A stretch of 64,000 nucleotides of DNA, from positions 1 through 64,000 of the forward strand of contig NZ_CBVI010000091.1 of assembly GCF_000513195.1 (NCBI RefSeq), read 5' to 3'. Below, piece after piece: positions 8,743 to 17,425 of the stretch. Positions within the stretch are counted from its first letter, which is position 1. Every line of letters starts with the position of its first letter. A model generated the notes under the pieces. That model was not told the DNA's origin and searched no databases. It saw nothing but the letters and a program-made list of their open reading frames with translations. The translations under genes and the position numbers were made by a program. Source of the DNA: Bacteroides timonensis. GTDB lineage: Bacteria; Bacteroidota; Bacteroidia; Bacteroidales; Bacteroidaceae.

Positions 8743-9975
8743 TTATTTCTTCAGTAACCGCCGCGTCAAATAGTGCACCGGATACCACACCGAAAGGAAT
8801 CCGACAGTAATCACCGTAATAAATATCAGTACTACATCCGTTGCATGCACACTGACTGGATAAGCATCCACAATAAAGCTGCCACTACCGCCACCTAAGG
8901 AGATGATGCCAAAACGCTGCTGGATATAGCAAAGCAACAGCCCCAAAACAATACCGGAAAGTGCACCGAACAGGGAAATAAGCCGACCTTCAAACAAAAA
9001 TATACGGGCTATCAAGCGGTCATCAGCTCCAAGATTACGCAGAGTCTCCACGTCTTCGCGTTTATCCAGGATCAACATGGAAAGAGATCCAATCACATTG
9101 AAACAGGCTATCGCAAGAATAAATGTGAGAAAAAGATAAGATATGAATTTCTCTATCTCCATAATACGGAACACATCTGCCTGCTGCTCATAACGGTCCA
9201 GTACCACAAATTCATCACCCAGGATACGGGCAATCTTTCTCTGCACAGCCGTGACATCCGCCCCCGGCTTCAACTTCAATTCCACAGCCGACACCTCCGT
9301 GTCATAATTAAAAAGATTACGGGCAAAGCTAAGAGAAGTAAGAATGTAGCGTGCATCATACTTCTGCTGATTAACAACAAACACTACACCGGGAGAGAAA
9401 AGGTAATCACGATTGAAAGAAGCGGAAGGATTAGCCATATTCACGCGTACATTCCGTTTGGGAGCATACACTTGAAGAGGATCAACAAACTGAAGTCCTG
9501 TTCCCAACTCAGATATCAGCTCCACACCCAATACGCCATAATCTACGATAGAGTCATGTAGGATAAATTCACCTGCGCCGTACAGCAAACTATCAATAGA
9601 CGTAAGCTCCTCGAAATTATCTTCCACCCCTTTAATAATAGCCATAGCCTGACGGTCCTTATATTGCACCATGGCATTCTCCTCCAGCGTCTCTGTCCAG
9701 ACACCAATCTCCGGCAAAGAACGCACTTCCTGAAATGCTGCCCCCTGCGGTTCAAAGACTTTTCCTTCACGAACCGTAATTTTCAATTCCGGATCAAAAG
9801 CTGTAAAGAACCCTGCCACCATGTCCTGAAAACCATTGAACACGGAGAGTGTACAGACCAACGCCAACGTAGCCAATGCCACTCCACACACCGAAATGCC
9901 GGAAATGATATTGATAGCGTTGTGCTTCTTCTTGGAGAAGAGATAGCGCCGGGCTATGTAGAAGGGAAGGTTCAC
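8743..9975 (-). CDS. LolC/LolE-like FtsX-family permease
   Basis: A 410-residue inner-membrane protein with the MacB/FtsX layout: one N-terminal membrane segment (about 20-45), a large periplasmic domain, and three segments near the C-terminus (about 275-300, 325-350, 375-400). The start NLPFYIARRYLFSKKKHNAI and the region LDKREDVETLRNLGA match LolC/E lipoprotein-release permeases. Bacteroidota often carry this permease beside rbfA, as here, where the two genes overlap by 4 nt. The partner ATPase is not in the window. The two-component regulator follows after 44 bp and may be co-transcribed. Confidence 0.85.
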   Translation of the reverse strand: MNLPFYIARRYLFSKKKHNAINIISGISVCGVALATLALVCTLSVFNGFQDMVAGFFTAFDPELKITVREGKVFEPQGAAFQEVRSLPEIGVWTETLEENAMVQYKDRQAMAIIKGVEDNFEELTSIDSLLYGAGEFILHDSIVDYGVLGVELISELGTGLQFVDPLQVYAPKRNVRVNMANPSASFNRDYLFSPGVVFVVNQQKYDARYILTSLSFARNLFNYDTEVSAVELKLKPGADVTAVQRKIARILGDEFVVLDRYEQQADVFRIMEIEKFISYLFLTFILAIACFNVIGSLSMLILDKREDVETLRNLGADDRLIARIFLFEGRLISLFGALSGIVLGLLLCYIQQRFGIISLGGGSGSFIVDAYPVSVHATDVVLIFITVITVGFLSVWYPVHYLTRRLLKK

Positions 9976-10304
9976 TTCAACAATTCATCTATTTTTTCAA
10001 GATAATCCAGTGAATCATCCACAAAGAACTTCAGTTCCGGAATGATACGAAGCTGATGACGCACACGGGTCCCCAACTCATAACGGATAGACTTCATATT
10101 ATCATTGACATTCTTTATTATCTCCTCCGCCTTTTCCGAAGGGAAGATACTGAGATAAGCACGTGCGACACTCAAGTCCGGGCTGATACGCACAGCACTG
10201 ACAGAGATCAGTACACCGGGCATCGACTTAGTCTGCAACAAGAAAATTTCACTCAATTCTTTTTGAAGCAAACGGGATATTTTATTCTGTCTGGTAGTTT
10301 CCAT
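9972..10304 (-). CDS. rbfA: Ribosome-binding factor A
   Basis: RbfA binds the 30S subunit and helps mature the 5' end of 16S rRNA. The 110-residue product has the KH-like fold sequence typical of the family: NKISRLLQKELSEIF at the start, then ISVSAVRISPDLSVARAYLSIF and IRYELGTRVRHQLRIIPEL. I start it at 10304 (METTRQNKI) rather than at the upstream ATG 10331, because the -7 box of its promoter lies at 10329-10336, which would leave the longer start outside the transcript. It overlaps the permease gene by 4 nt. Confidence 0.92.
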   Translation of the reverse strand: METTRQNKISRLLQKELSEIFLLQTKSMPGVLISVSAVRISPDLSVARAYLSIFPSEKAEEIIKNVNDNMKSIRYELGTRVRHQLRIIPELKFFVDDSLDYLEKIDELLK

Positions 10305-10328
10305 ACTATATATTTCTTTATTTAGAGA

Positions 10329-10418
10329 CAAAGTTACGGAAATATCTCAGTTAGCTGATAAATTATACTTTTTTTAGCACGATTATTGCGACAATCTATT
10401 TGTAATAAAATACCTTTG
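10329..10418. promoter_or_regulatory. Divergent promoters for rbfA and the kinase gene
   Basis: TAACTTTG on the minus strand (CAAAGTTA at 10329-10336) serves rbfA; TACCTTTG on the plus strand at 10411-10418 serves the histidine kinase starting at 10441. Both match the Bacteroides -7 consensus. Confidence 0.6.
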
Positions 10419-10440
10419 CAACGACACTAATCAAAAAAAC

Positions 10441-11532
10441 ATGAAAAAGCCTGTCTTCATACTACTATTTCTGCTTTTCCCGTTTCTTAACAGTTATGCC
10501 AATCAGGGTAGCAGCCAAGATAGTATCCGGAAAGTCGCCGACCAGTATATGCAAGAACAGCAATATGAAAAAGCTGCCAACCTGTATAAAGAATTGGGAG
10601 ACCGAATTGAAACGGATTACAAAGAAATCAACTCCCATAAAGTAAAGGATTTACGGAAGACATACTCCATAGACGAACTGCAACTGGCCAACAACCAGCA
10701 ACAGAACCATTTGCTATTAGTAGCCCTCATCATATTACCCTGTTTCATCATTGCTGCAGTTTTTTGCTTCGTCTACCTGAAAAAACAAGCCAAAAAGTTA
10801 ATGTTCTCAAGGCGGAAGTTACAGAAAGCAGAGAAAGCGGTAGAAGACTCGATACGCAACAAAAGCCTTTTCATTTCAAACATGAGCCACGAAATCCGGA
10901 CTCCATTGAATGCCTTGTCCGGCTTTTCCGATATACTGACCACTCCCGGCATCGATGATGAAACCCGGAAACAATGCAATGATATTATCCAGTTGAACTC
11001 CCGCCTGCTACTGAATCTGGTGAACGATGTGGTAGACATATCCTGCCTTGACGTAACGAACATGAAGTTCAACCTTAAACAATGCGATGCAGTGGACTTA
11101 TGCGAAGGTATCGTTCAAACATTAGAAGGTATCAAGCAGACACAAGCCGAAATCTTCTTCAAAACCGAACTCCCATCCTTAGAGATCGAGACCGATACCC
11201 TCCGGTTGCACCAAGTGCTAATCAATATATTGGTCAATGCCACCAAGTTCACAAAGGAAGGAAGCATCACCCTGCTACTGGAACAAAACGAAAAAGGTAT
11301 GGCGCAATTCTCCATCACTGATACCGGTTGCGGTATTCCGTTAGAAAAACAAGGCAAAATATTCGAACGCTTCGAAAGAGTAAACGAGAAATCCCAGGGA
11401 ACAGGCCTTGGATTGGCTATCTGCCAACTCATCATCAGCCGCCTTGGCGGGAATATCTGGATAGACCCGCAATATACCGGTGGTTCACGGTTCGTCTTCA
11501 CCCACCCATTAAAGCAGGAGGACAAGGCATGA
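10441..11532 (+). CDS. Membrane sensor histidine kinase
   Basis: A 363-residue kinase with a signal-like N-terminus (residues 1-20), a short periplasmic part with one TPR-like helical pair (YMQEQQYEKAANLYKEL), a membrane segment at about 83-107 and a complete kinase core: H-box MSHEIRTPLN with His150, N-box NILVNATKFT, G1 DTGCGIP, F-box FERF and G2 GTGLGLAICQ. All catalytic motifs are intact. The next gene overlaps its stop by 4 nt (ATGA) and encodes a related protein that has lost the histidine, so the two are probably made together and may act as a pair. No response regulator follows directly. Confidence 0.9.
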   Translation: MKKPVFILLFLLFPFLNSYANQGSSQDSIRKVADQYMQEQQYEKAANLYKELGDRIETDYKEINSHKVKDLRKTYSIDELQLANNQQQNHLLLVALIILPCFIIAAVFCFVYLKKQAKKLMFSRRKLQKAEKAVEDSIRNKSLFISNMSHEIRTPLNALSGFSDILTTPGIDDETRKQCNDIIQLNSRLLLNLVNDVVDISCLDVTNMKFNLKQCDAVDLCEGIVQTLEGIKQTQAEIFFKTELPSLEIETDTLRLHQVLINILVNATKFTKEGSITLLLEQNEKGMAQFSITDTGCGIPLEKQGKIFERFERVNEKSQGTGLGLAICQLIISRLGGNIWIDPQYTGGSRFVFTHPLKQEDKA

Positions 11533-13475
11533 AGAAAGCAACATTAATTATTTTGTTCATATCCGGAATGCTATTCCAAATAAAAGCATACCCATCCCAG
11601 CAAACAGAGCAACAATTCCGCGACAGCATTTTTCAGGTTGTCAAATCCGAGACTAATGATACACTTCGCTCAAAGATATTGAGAGACGCTTTCCAGCAAT
11701 ACATAGGGAAAAAGGTTGGTATAGAATTTCTCGACTCCGCTCTTGTACTTTCCAGACAGAAAGGAATGCACGAAGAAGAGTTATACATTCTTTTTGATTA
11801 TTGCCGCCACTATGAATTCCAGGCTGACGCTTCTGAGATGGAACGGTGTTTTCTGAACCTGAGAGAAGCCAGCTACCGATATAAGGATTACTCGCTCTAT
11901 TATACAATCTGGTTATCCATATTACAGGCCAGGTGTGCCCAGGGAGACACAGAATACGCCATCATGCAAGCCCGGGAAATGCAAAAAGAAGCCGGTCGCA
12001 TCCAATACGACAGGGGAGTATTCGTTTCACTCATCGCCTTGGCACAAGCACAAGACTTTGCTGAACAATATGACGAAGCGATTGCAAGCTATAAACAAGC
12101 TTTGATAGTAAATCCGGATGCCAACAATTATTCTCTGATGCTGATACACGAGAATTTGGCGGGAATATACATGGCACAACAGAAGTATACAGAAGCCCGC
12201 AGTGAATTGGAGCAGTTACAAGAGGTCTTGAAAAAAATGGTAGAAAAGGACCCGCAATCCATAAATATATTGAGAAACATTTTCTTAGAGACAGAAATAT
12301 ATTTCGGTACGGCTTATGCTAAGGCCGAAGACAAAGATAGCCTTAAACTACATTTGGCAAGAGCAGAAAAGTACTACGATAAAGATATATTCTTCAGCTA
12401 CTATATTGATTACCATGCTCTATGGGGCGTATACTATAAGCTCATAAAAGACTGGGAAAAGTGTTTCCAATCATTCGATCTGGCCTTGTCATCCTGTCAG
12501 GGAACAGAGCCTTTCCATGACAACAGTATTCTCAAGATGAAAGCAGAAGCTATGCTGGAGGCGGGTCGATATGAAGAAGCAGCCGACATCTATAAAACAG
12601 CCGCCCTTAAAGGAGACTCTCTCAACAAGGATATGCTGCAACGCCATGAAGAAGTATATCAAGCTAATTATAAAATCCAAAAAGCTTTATTAGATAAAGA
12701 ATTGCTGACCAAACAAAATCGCTGGATATACGTCGGAACATCTGCCGTCATACTTATCCTGATGCTCCTTGCCATTATACGCGCCCTTCGCATTCACGGG
12801 CAATTACGTAGTTCGGAAAAAGAAACCCGGCACGCATTAGAAACGATAGAAGCGGCAGATAAAATGAAAGAGTATTTTCTGCAAAATATCACTTATGAAA
12901 TCCGCATACCACTGAATACAGTCGTAGGTTTTTCCGAACTATTATCTACCGAGAAAAATCTTTCCGAGGAGGAAATACAGGAGTATTCGGCAGCCATAAA
13001 GAATAACTCTGAAAAGCTACTGGCCTTGATAAACAACATCCTTGATTTATCACGCCTTGAAGCTGGCATGATGCGGTTTAACGTACAGGAATGTGATGCC
13101 GTAGAACTTTGCCGGGAAGCAAAGATGATGGTAAACATGCAGACCACGTTAGTGAATCCGGAATTCCACACCACTCTGGAGACATTGCCCATCCAGGCGG
13201 ATAGCAGATGGTTCCTCAAACTGCTTTCATCATTATTGTCCGTACCAAGGTTATATGACGGAGAAGTTTGCCAAGTGGAATACACCCTGACCAGAGAAGA
13301 ACAACATCTTAAAATCACAGTAAAAGGAAGTCCTCTCTACCAAGTGTGGGAAGACGAACAGGAACAACGTATCCTGCACGACATCAACCGGCTTTATCTG
13401 GGAGCATTTAAAGGGAACTATCAGGTTTCAGAAGGAGTGGAAAAAGTGGTTACAATTACTTATCCTCTGACTTAA
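11529..13475 (+). CDS. TPR-containing pseudo-histidine kinase
   Basis: A 648-residue protein starting at the ATG at 11529, which overlaps the stop codon of the preceding kinase; upstream in-frame codons belong to that gene's sequence. It has a signal peptide (MKKATLIILFISGMLFQIKA), a long TPR region (about 100-370; EQYDEAIASYKQALIVNPD, GRYEEAADIYKTAA), a membrane segment (about 400-420) and a HisKA-like helix hairpin. The H-box reads TYEIRIPLN: the phospho-acceptor His is Tyr456 (TAT at 12894-12896). The C-terminal part has no recognisable N, G1, F or G2 box. It therefore cannot be a normal kinase. The surrounding helix sequence (VVGFSELL, INNILDLSRLEAG) is well kept, so dimerisation with the active neighbour is plausible. 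Its TPR ectodomain could sense the signal. Confidence 0.85.
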   Translation: MKKATLIILFISGMLFQIKAYPSQQTEQQFRDSIFQVVKSETNDTLRSKILRDAFQQYIGKKVGIEFLDSALVLSRQKGMHEEELYILFDYCRHYEFQADASEMERCFLNLREASYRYKDYSLYYTIWLSILQARCAQGDTEYAIMQAREMQKEAGRIQYDRGVFVSLIALAQAQDFAEQYDEAIASYKQALIVNPDANNYSLMLIHENLAGIYMAQQKYTEARSELEQLQEVLKKMVEKDPQSINILRNIFLETEIYFGTAYAKAEDKDSLKLHLARAEKYYDKDIFFSYYIDYHALWGVYYKLIKDWEKCFQSFDLALSSCQGTEPFHDNSILKMKAEAMLEAGRYEEAADIYKTAALKGDSLNKDMLQRHEEVYQANYKIQKALLDKELLTKQNRWIYVGTSAVILILMLLAIIRALRIHGQLRSSEKETRHALETIEAADKMKEYFLQNITYEIRIPLNTVVGFSELLSTEKNLSEEEIQEYSAAIKNNSEKLLALINNILDLSRLEAGMMRFNVQECDAVELCREAKMMVNMQTTLVNPEFHTTLETLPIQADSRWFLKLLSSLLSVPRLYDGEVCQVEYTLTREEQHLKITVKGSPLYQVWEDEQEQRILHDINRLYLGAFKGNYQVSEGVEKVVTITYPLT

Positions 13476-13478
13476 ATA

Positions 13479-14120
13479 TTATTTCTTGCGGATAATGGTC
13501 AGTCCGTCACGCAAAGGAAGAATTACCTTCTCTACCCGTGCATCCTGTGCGACAAGGTCATTGAAAGCCTTGATTCCTATAGTCTGCAGATCAGTACGAT
13601 GCGGTTGTTCTTCAAGAACATGACCGTCCCACAAAGTATTATCGGCAATAATGTAACCGCCATCGGAAAGACGCGACAGCACCATCTCATAATAATCGAT
13701 ATATTTACGCTTGTCACCATCAATAAAGGCAAGGTCGAAAATAAGATCCAACTGTGGAACCATTTCCAACGCATCACCTATATAAAACCTGATCCTATCC
13801 GCATAAGCAGAATTCTCCAACCATGGGCGGGTGAAGTCTTCTTGTTCATCATTGATCTCAAACGTGTATAACATTCCGTCTTCCGGTAATCCTTCGGCCA
13901 TGCAAAGAGCAGAATAACCGCTATAAGTACCTATTTCCAGAATACGATGAGGACGTATCATTTTGACAAACATCTTTAGCATCCGCCCCTGCAAATGGCC
14001 CGATGCCATACGCGGATACAACAATTTAATATGTGTATCCCGATAAAGGGCTTTCAGATAATCACCTTCATCGTCAATGTGCTGCAAAATATATTCGTCT
14101 ATAGTCATAACAGTTGACAA
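13479..14120 (-). CDS. SAM-dependent O-methyltransferase (class I)
   Basis: A 213-residue cytosolic protein of the O-methyltransferase family 3 type (catechol/caffeoyl-CoA-like). The SAM-binding motif I is ILEIGTYSGYSALCMAEGL (about residues 60-80), followed by TFEINDEQ (motif II), and LAFIDGDKRKYIDYYE and IIADNTLWDGHVL, in which the conserved Asp and Asn residues bind metal and substrate. Length is normal. Its true substrate cannot be told from sequence. It lies after pyk on the same strand, separated by a 7-bp repeat element. Confidence 0.85.
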   Translation of the reverse strand: MSTVMTIDEYILQHIDDEGDYLKALYRDTHIKLLYPRMASGHLQGRMLKMFVKMIRPHRILEIGTYSGYSALCMAEGLPEDGMLYTFEINDEQEDFTRPWLENSAYADRIRFYIGDALEMVPQLDLIFDLAFIDGDKRKYIDYYEMVLSRLSDGGYIIADNTLWDGHVLEEQPHRTDLQTIGIKAFNDLVAQDARVEKVILPLRDGLTIIRKK

Positions 14121-14206
14121 TTAACAATTGACAGTTGACAATTGACAATTGCTATGCAGTGTGACAGCGCAACCAATTGTCAATTGTCAATTATCAATTG
14201 TCAATT
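14111..14206. repeat. Inverted pair of TTGACAA 7-bp tandem arrays
   Basis: The left arm (14111-14150) consists of imperfect tandem copies of a 7-bp unit (CAATTGA/CAGTTGA). The right arm (14174-14206) carries the same unit inverted. The arms can fold into a long hairpin around a 23-bp centre. A second element with the same unit and layout lies at 38856-38998, so this is a dispersed element. Confidence 0.7.
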
Positions 14207-14208
14207 CA

Positions 14209-15666
14209 TTAAAGGTATCTGTTTTTATTGGGTAATACACTTTCTTCCGCATACTTCAGAGCATCTCCCACTACATTAATTTCGAGGAAAGAAGTATGTG
14301 TTCCGGCTTTACCGCTGCTCAGATAACCCACCATATCAGTTTCTGATAAACGGCCTTCTTTCAGCAGACGACGCAGAGCTGCGAAATAGTATTCCTGGCC
14401 GTTAGCAAGTTCCGGCATGTAAATAGCTTCCACACCGTAAGAAAGTGCCAGATGGCGCATTGTCTTTTCCTTATAACAGATGGCCAGCACCGGATATTTA
14501 CCACGGAATGCAGCAAGGTTGCGGGCAGTACGTCCACTGTAACTATCAGTGATGATCGCACGTATCTTCAACTTCGAAGTAGCCTTTACAGCTTGTTTCG
14601 CCAGGAAGGCAGTCACATCGTTGCTGTTCTCATCCAGTGGAATACGAATATCGTTATCAGCCAATTTATCTTTTTCTGCTTGTGCAGCCACCTTTGTCAT
14701 AGTCTTCACGGCATCCAACGGATATTTACCATACGCCGTTTCACCGCTCAGCATCAAAGCATCCGTACGGTAATAAATAGCATTCGCAATATCTGTTACC
14801 TCTGCACGGGTAGGACGCGGATTGGTAATCATTGTATGAAGCATCTGCGTAGCCACAATTACCGGTTTCTTTGCCAGGATACATTTACGAATCAGCAAAC
14901 GCTGAATACCCGGAATACGCTCTTGGGGGACTTCGATACCAAGGTCACCACGAGCCACCATCACACCGTCAGCCACTTCCAGGATTTCATCAATGTTATC
15001 AACGCCTTCCTGATTCTCTATCTTGGCTACGATACGGATATCACTGTTATGAGCATCCAGAATTTCCTTTATATCCAGAACATCCTGTTTATTACGCACA
15101 AAAGAGTGAGCAATAAAGTCGATGTCTTTCTCAATGGCATAAAGAATATTGGTACGGTCCTTTTCCGTCAGAGAAGGAAGATTGATACGTACTCCCGGCA
15201 CATTTACGCTCTTACGACTTCCCAAAGTAGCATCATTCTGTATCTCACATACCAAATGATCTTCCGTTTTATCCACAACAATCATTTCCAGATCACCATC
15301 ATCAATAAGGATGTGTATGCCAATGGCAACATCGTGCACAAAGTTAGGGTAGGAAACGGAAATACATTCACGGGTAGTTTCCAAATCTGGATCACCTACG
15401 ACTTTCACTCTGTCACCGACTTTGTAAGCGATAGGATCGGCACAGATGGTAGTACGCACTTCCGGACCTTTAGTATCCATCAGGATAGCTATACGGTTGG
15501 ACACCGCACGCACATTATTTATCAGCATCTCCGAACCTTCGCGGCCGAGATGTGCCGTGTTCATACGCACCACATTCATACCGGCTTCAAACAAGCCTTT
15601 TATAAAATCAACATCGCAACGCTTATCAGAAATAGTTGCAACGATTTTTGTCTGTTTCAATAACAT
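14209..15666 (-). CDS. pyk: Pyruvate kinase
   Basis: Converts phosphoenolpyruvate and ADP to pyruvate and ATP, the last step of glycolysis. The 485-residue protein shows the N-terminal KIVATISDKR and VVRMNTAHLGRE motifs, MDTKGPEVRTT, the active-site region FIAHSFVRNKQDV, IVAKIENQEG (catalytic Lys), GVMVARGDLGIEVP and the MLSGETAYGKYP loop. Length is normal for the family. It lies 40 bp after aroQ on the same strand and is likely co-transcribed with it. Confidence 0.96.
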   Translation of the reverse strand: MLLKQTKIVATISDKRCDVDFIKGLFEAGMNVVRMNTAHLGREGSEMLINNVRAVSNRIAILMDTKGPEVRTTICADPIAYKVGDRVKVVGDPDLETTRECISVSYPNFVHDVAIGIHILIDDGDLEMIVVDKTEDHLVCEIQNDATLGSRKSVNVPGVRINLPSLTEKDRTNILYAIEKDIDFIAHSFVRNKQDVLDIKEILDAHNSDIRIVAKIENQEGVDNIDEILEVADGVMVARGDLGIEVPQERIPGIQRLLIRKCILAKKPVIVATQMLHTMITNPRPTRAEVTDIANAIYYRTDALMLSGETAYGKYPLDAVKTMTKVAAQAEKDKLADNDIRIPLDENSNDVTAFLAKQAVKATSKLKIRAIITDSYSGRTARNLAAFRGKYPVLAICYKEKTMRHLALSYGVEAIYMPELANGQEYYFAALRRLLKEGRLSETDMVGYLSSGKAGTHTSFLEINVVGDALKYAEESVLPNKNRYL

Positions 15667-15706
15667 AATCTTATACCTATTTTATTTAATTACAAATTAT
15701 GAATTA

Positions 15707-16126
15707 CTAATTACCGGCCAACGCTTCAAGCGCCAGGCGGTAAGAGTTCAATCCGAAACCGCAGATAACGCCTTTGCAGGCGCAAGCTATCATGGATACA
15801 TGACGGAAAGCCTCACGAGCATGCACATTAGAAATATGTACCTCGATAACCGGAGAAGTCACTGAACGGATAGCATCCTGCAAAGCAATGGAAGTATGGG
15901 TGTAAGCACCCGCATTCAGAATAATTCCGTCTACATCAAAACCTGTTTGCTGAATTTTGTCTATCAGCTCTCCCTCGATGTTCGACTGGAAATAGTCTAT
16001 TTGTATATCAGTATACTTCTTACGAAGTTCGACAAGGTAATCTTCAAAAGTAACACTGCCGTAAATGGAAGGTTCACGTTTGCCCAGCAGATTGATATTC
16101 GGGCCATTAATAATTTGTATCCTCAT
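15707..16126 (-). CDS. aroQ: Type II 3-dehydroquinate dehydratase
   Basis: Third step of the shikimate pathway: dehydration of 3-dehydroquinate. The 139-residue protein begins IQIINGPNINLLGKREPSIYG, with the catalytic Tyr in SIYG; it also has FFQSNIEGELID-like sequence (YFQSNIEGELID), NAGAYTHTSIALQDA and PVIEVHISNVHAREAFR with the catalytic His. Complete and of normal length. It is divergent to xerD, and its apparent promoter lies far upstream, beyond an 11-bp-period repeat array. Confidence 0.96.
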   Translation of the reverse strand: MRIQIINGPNINLLGKREPSIYGSVTFEDYLVELRKKYTDIQIDYFQSNIEGELIDKIQQTGFDVDGIILNAGAYTHTSIALQDAIRSVTSPVIEVHISNVHAREAFRHVSMIACACKGVICGFGLNSYRLALEALAGN

Positions 16127-16140
16127 AACACATTTTTTTA

Positions 16141-16326
16141 TACCTTTGTTCCGGAACTATAGCTCCGCAGTAACTCCGTAAGAAGTCCGTACCTGCTCCG
16201 TAGTAAGTCCGTAGCAGCTCCGTATCAGGTCCGTAGTAAGTCCAAGCCTATAGACACGGAGCAGATACGGGGCAGGTACGGATCGGATACGTTCCGGAAA
16301 ACATTCAAATTCAGGGAACAAAGGTA
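16141..16326. promoter_or_regulatory. Face-to-face promoters for xerD and aroQ
   Basis: TACCTTTGTTCC at 16141-16152 (plus strand) and its exact complement GGAACAAAGGTA at 16315-16326 (minus strand) each carry a perfect -7 box. The plus-strand box points toward xerD (start 16337) and the minus-strand box toward aroQ (start 16126). The two leaders would therefore overlap in antisense over roughly 160 nt, containing the TCCG array. Confidence 0.55.
16164..16293. repeat. 11-bp-period TCCG array with inverted arm
   Basis: TCCG (last copy TCCA) starts at 16164, 16175, 16186, 16197, 16208, 16219, 16230 and 16241, exactly 11 bp apart, mostly within CTCCGTA or GTCCGTA. The complementary core CGG or CGT follows at 16257, 16268, 16279 and 16290, again 11 bp apart, so the two arms can pair. 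Related sequence lies at 54126-54228. Confidence 0.75.
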
Positions 16327-16336
16327 GAAAAAAGAA

Positions 16337-17287
16337 ATGAAATTAGACGAAAAAACAATAAATAAGGAGAAAGAAGCACTGATTATCAGGAAGTATCAGC
16401 AGTATCTAAAGTTAGAAAAAGCACTTTCTGCCAATACGCTTGATGCCTATCTAACCGATCTTGATAAATTGCTGCGTTTTTTGAAAACAGAGAATATCGA
16501 TATGCTATCAGTCACTCTGGACGACTTGCAACGTTTCGCCGCCAGCTTGCATGACATCGGTATCCATCCCCGCTCCCAGGCACGCATCATGTCCGGAATA
16601 AAATCATTCTTCCACTTCCTGATTATGGCAGACTATCGGGAAGATGATCCCAGTGAACTGCTCGAAGGTCCTAAAATAGGTTTTAAACTGCCGGAGGTAC
16701 TGACCGTAGAAGAAATAGACACCATCATAGCTACTGTAGACATGAGTAAAAAGGAAGGCCAGCGCAACCGGGCCATTCTGGAAACTCTATACAGCTGCGG
16801 ACTGCGCGTCTCAGAACTTTGTAATCTGAAGCTGTCCGAGCTCTATTTCGATGAAGGTTTCATTAAGGTAGAAGGAAAAGGCAGCAAACAGCGATTAGTC
16901 CCCATTTCCCCACGTGCCATCAAAGAAATAAAATACTGGTTGCTCGACCGTAATGTTGGTAAAATAAAGAAAGGATTTGAAGATTATGTATTCCTTGCCC
17001 GCTGGGGAAACAGCATCTCGCGCATCATGGTTTTTCACCTGATAAAGGAGTTGGCGGAGAAAGCCGGCATCACCAAAAATATCAGCCCGCACACCTTCCG
17101 TCATTCCTTCGCTACCCACTTGCTGGAAGGAGGCGCGAACCTACGCGCTATACAATGTATGCTGGGACACGAGTCCATCGCAACTACCGAAATTTATACC
17201 CATATCGACCGGAATATGCTGCGGAGTGAGATCATTGAACACCATCCAAGGAACATCAAATACAGAAAAGAGACAGGATTTCATTAA
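16337..17287 (+). CDS. xerD: Site-specific tyrosine recombinase XerD
   Basis: Chromosome-dimer-resolving recombinase acting at dif. The 316-residue protein has an N-terminal SAM-like domain (about 15-105) and a catalytic domain with all five conserved residues: Arg157 (SCGLRVSEL), Lys181 (VEGKGSKQR), His252 and Arg255 (HTFRHSFATH), His278 (LGHESIATT) and the nucleophile Tyr287 (IYTHID). No integrase-type mobile context surrounds it and it lies in housekeeping sequence, so it is the chromosomal Xer rather than a transposon integrase. Confidence 0.92.
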   Translation: MKLDEKTINKEKEALIIRKYQQYLKLEKALSANTLDAYLTDLDKLLRFLKTENIDMLSVTLDDLQRFAASLHDIGIHPRSQARIMSGIKSFFHFLIMADYREDDPSELLEGPKIGFKLPEVLTVEEIDTIIATVDMSKKEGQRNRAILETLYSCGLRVSELCNLKLSELYFDEGFIKVEGKGSKQRLVPISPRAIKEIKYWLLDRNVGKIKKGFEDYVFLARWGNSISRIMVFHLIKELAEKAGITKNISPHTFRHSFATHLLEGGANLRAIQCMLGHESIATTEIYTHIDRNMLRSEIIEHHPRNIKYRKETGFH

Positions 17288-17335
17288 ATTATAATAAAAT
17301 TGGCTATTCCTTTCAGATTGTGCCGGGAGATTTAA

Positions 17336-17343
17336 TATCTTTG
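17336..17343 (+). promoter_or_regulatory. -7 box of the TPR lipoprotein gene
   Basis: TATCTTTG matches TAnnTTTG; the gene starts at 17426, giving a leader of about 80 nt. Confidence 0.5.
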
Positions 17344-17425
17344 CGAGGCTATTATCATGTGGTAATAGGCACTGAGAGAAACCAATAGACTAATTTCAAT
17401 TACAAACAATTAATTTATACCTAAA

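Noticed and set aside
11328-11528. Upstream extension of the pseudokinase frame
   Set aside because: It lies inside the preceding kinase's catalytic domain; the ATG at 11529 gives a signal peptide and a normal 4-nt overlap.
14452-15663. A 403-codon open frame opposite pyruvate kinase
   Set aside because: Shadow of the highly biased pyk codons; composition is abnormal (His, Tyr, Thr rich) and no motif is present.
16164-16293. Possible CRISPR array or XerD dif-type site
   Set aside because: The units are 11 bp with no spacers, and no dif-like 28-bp dyad was seen beside xerD.
16337-17287. Integrase of a mobile element
   Set aside because: The gene fits chromosomal XerD in length and context, with no att-like repeats or mobilisation genes nearby.
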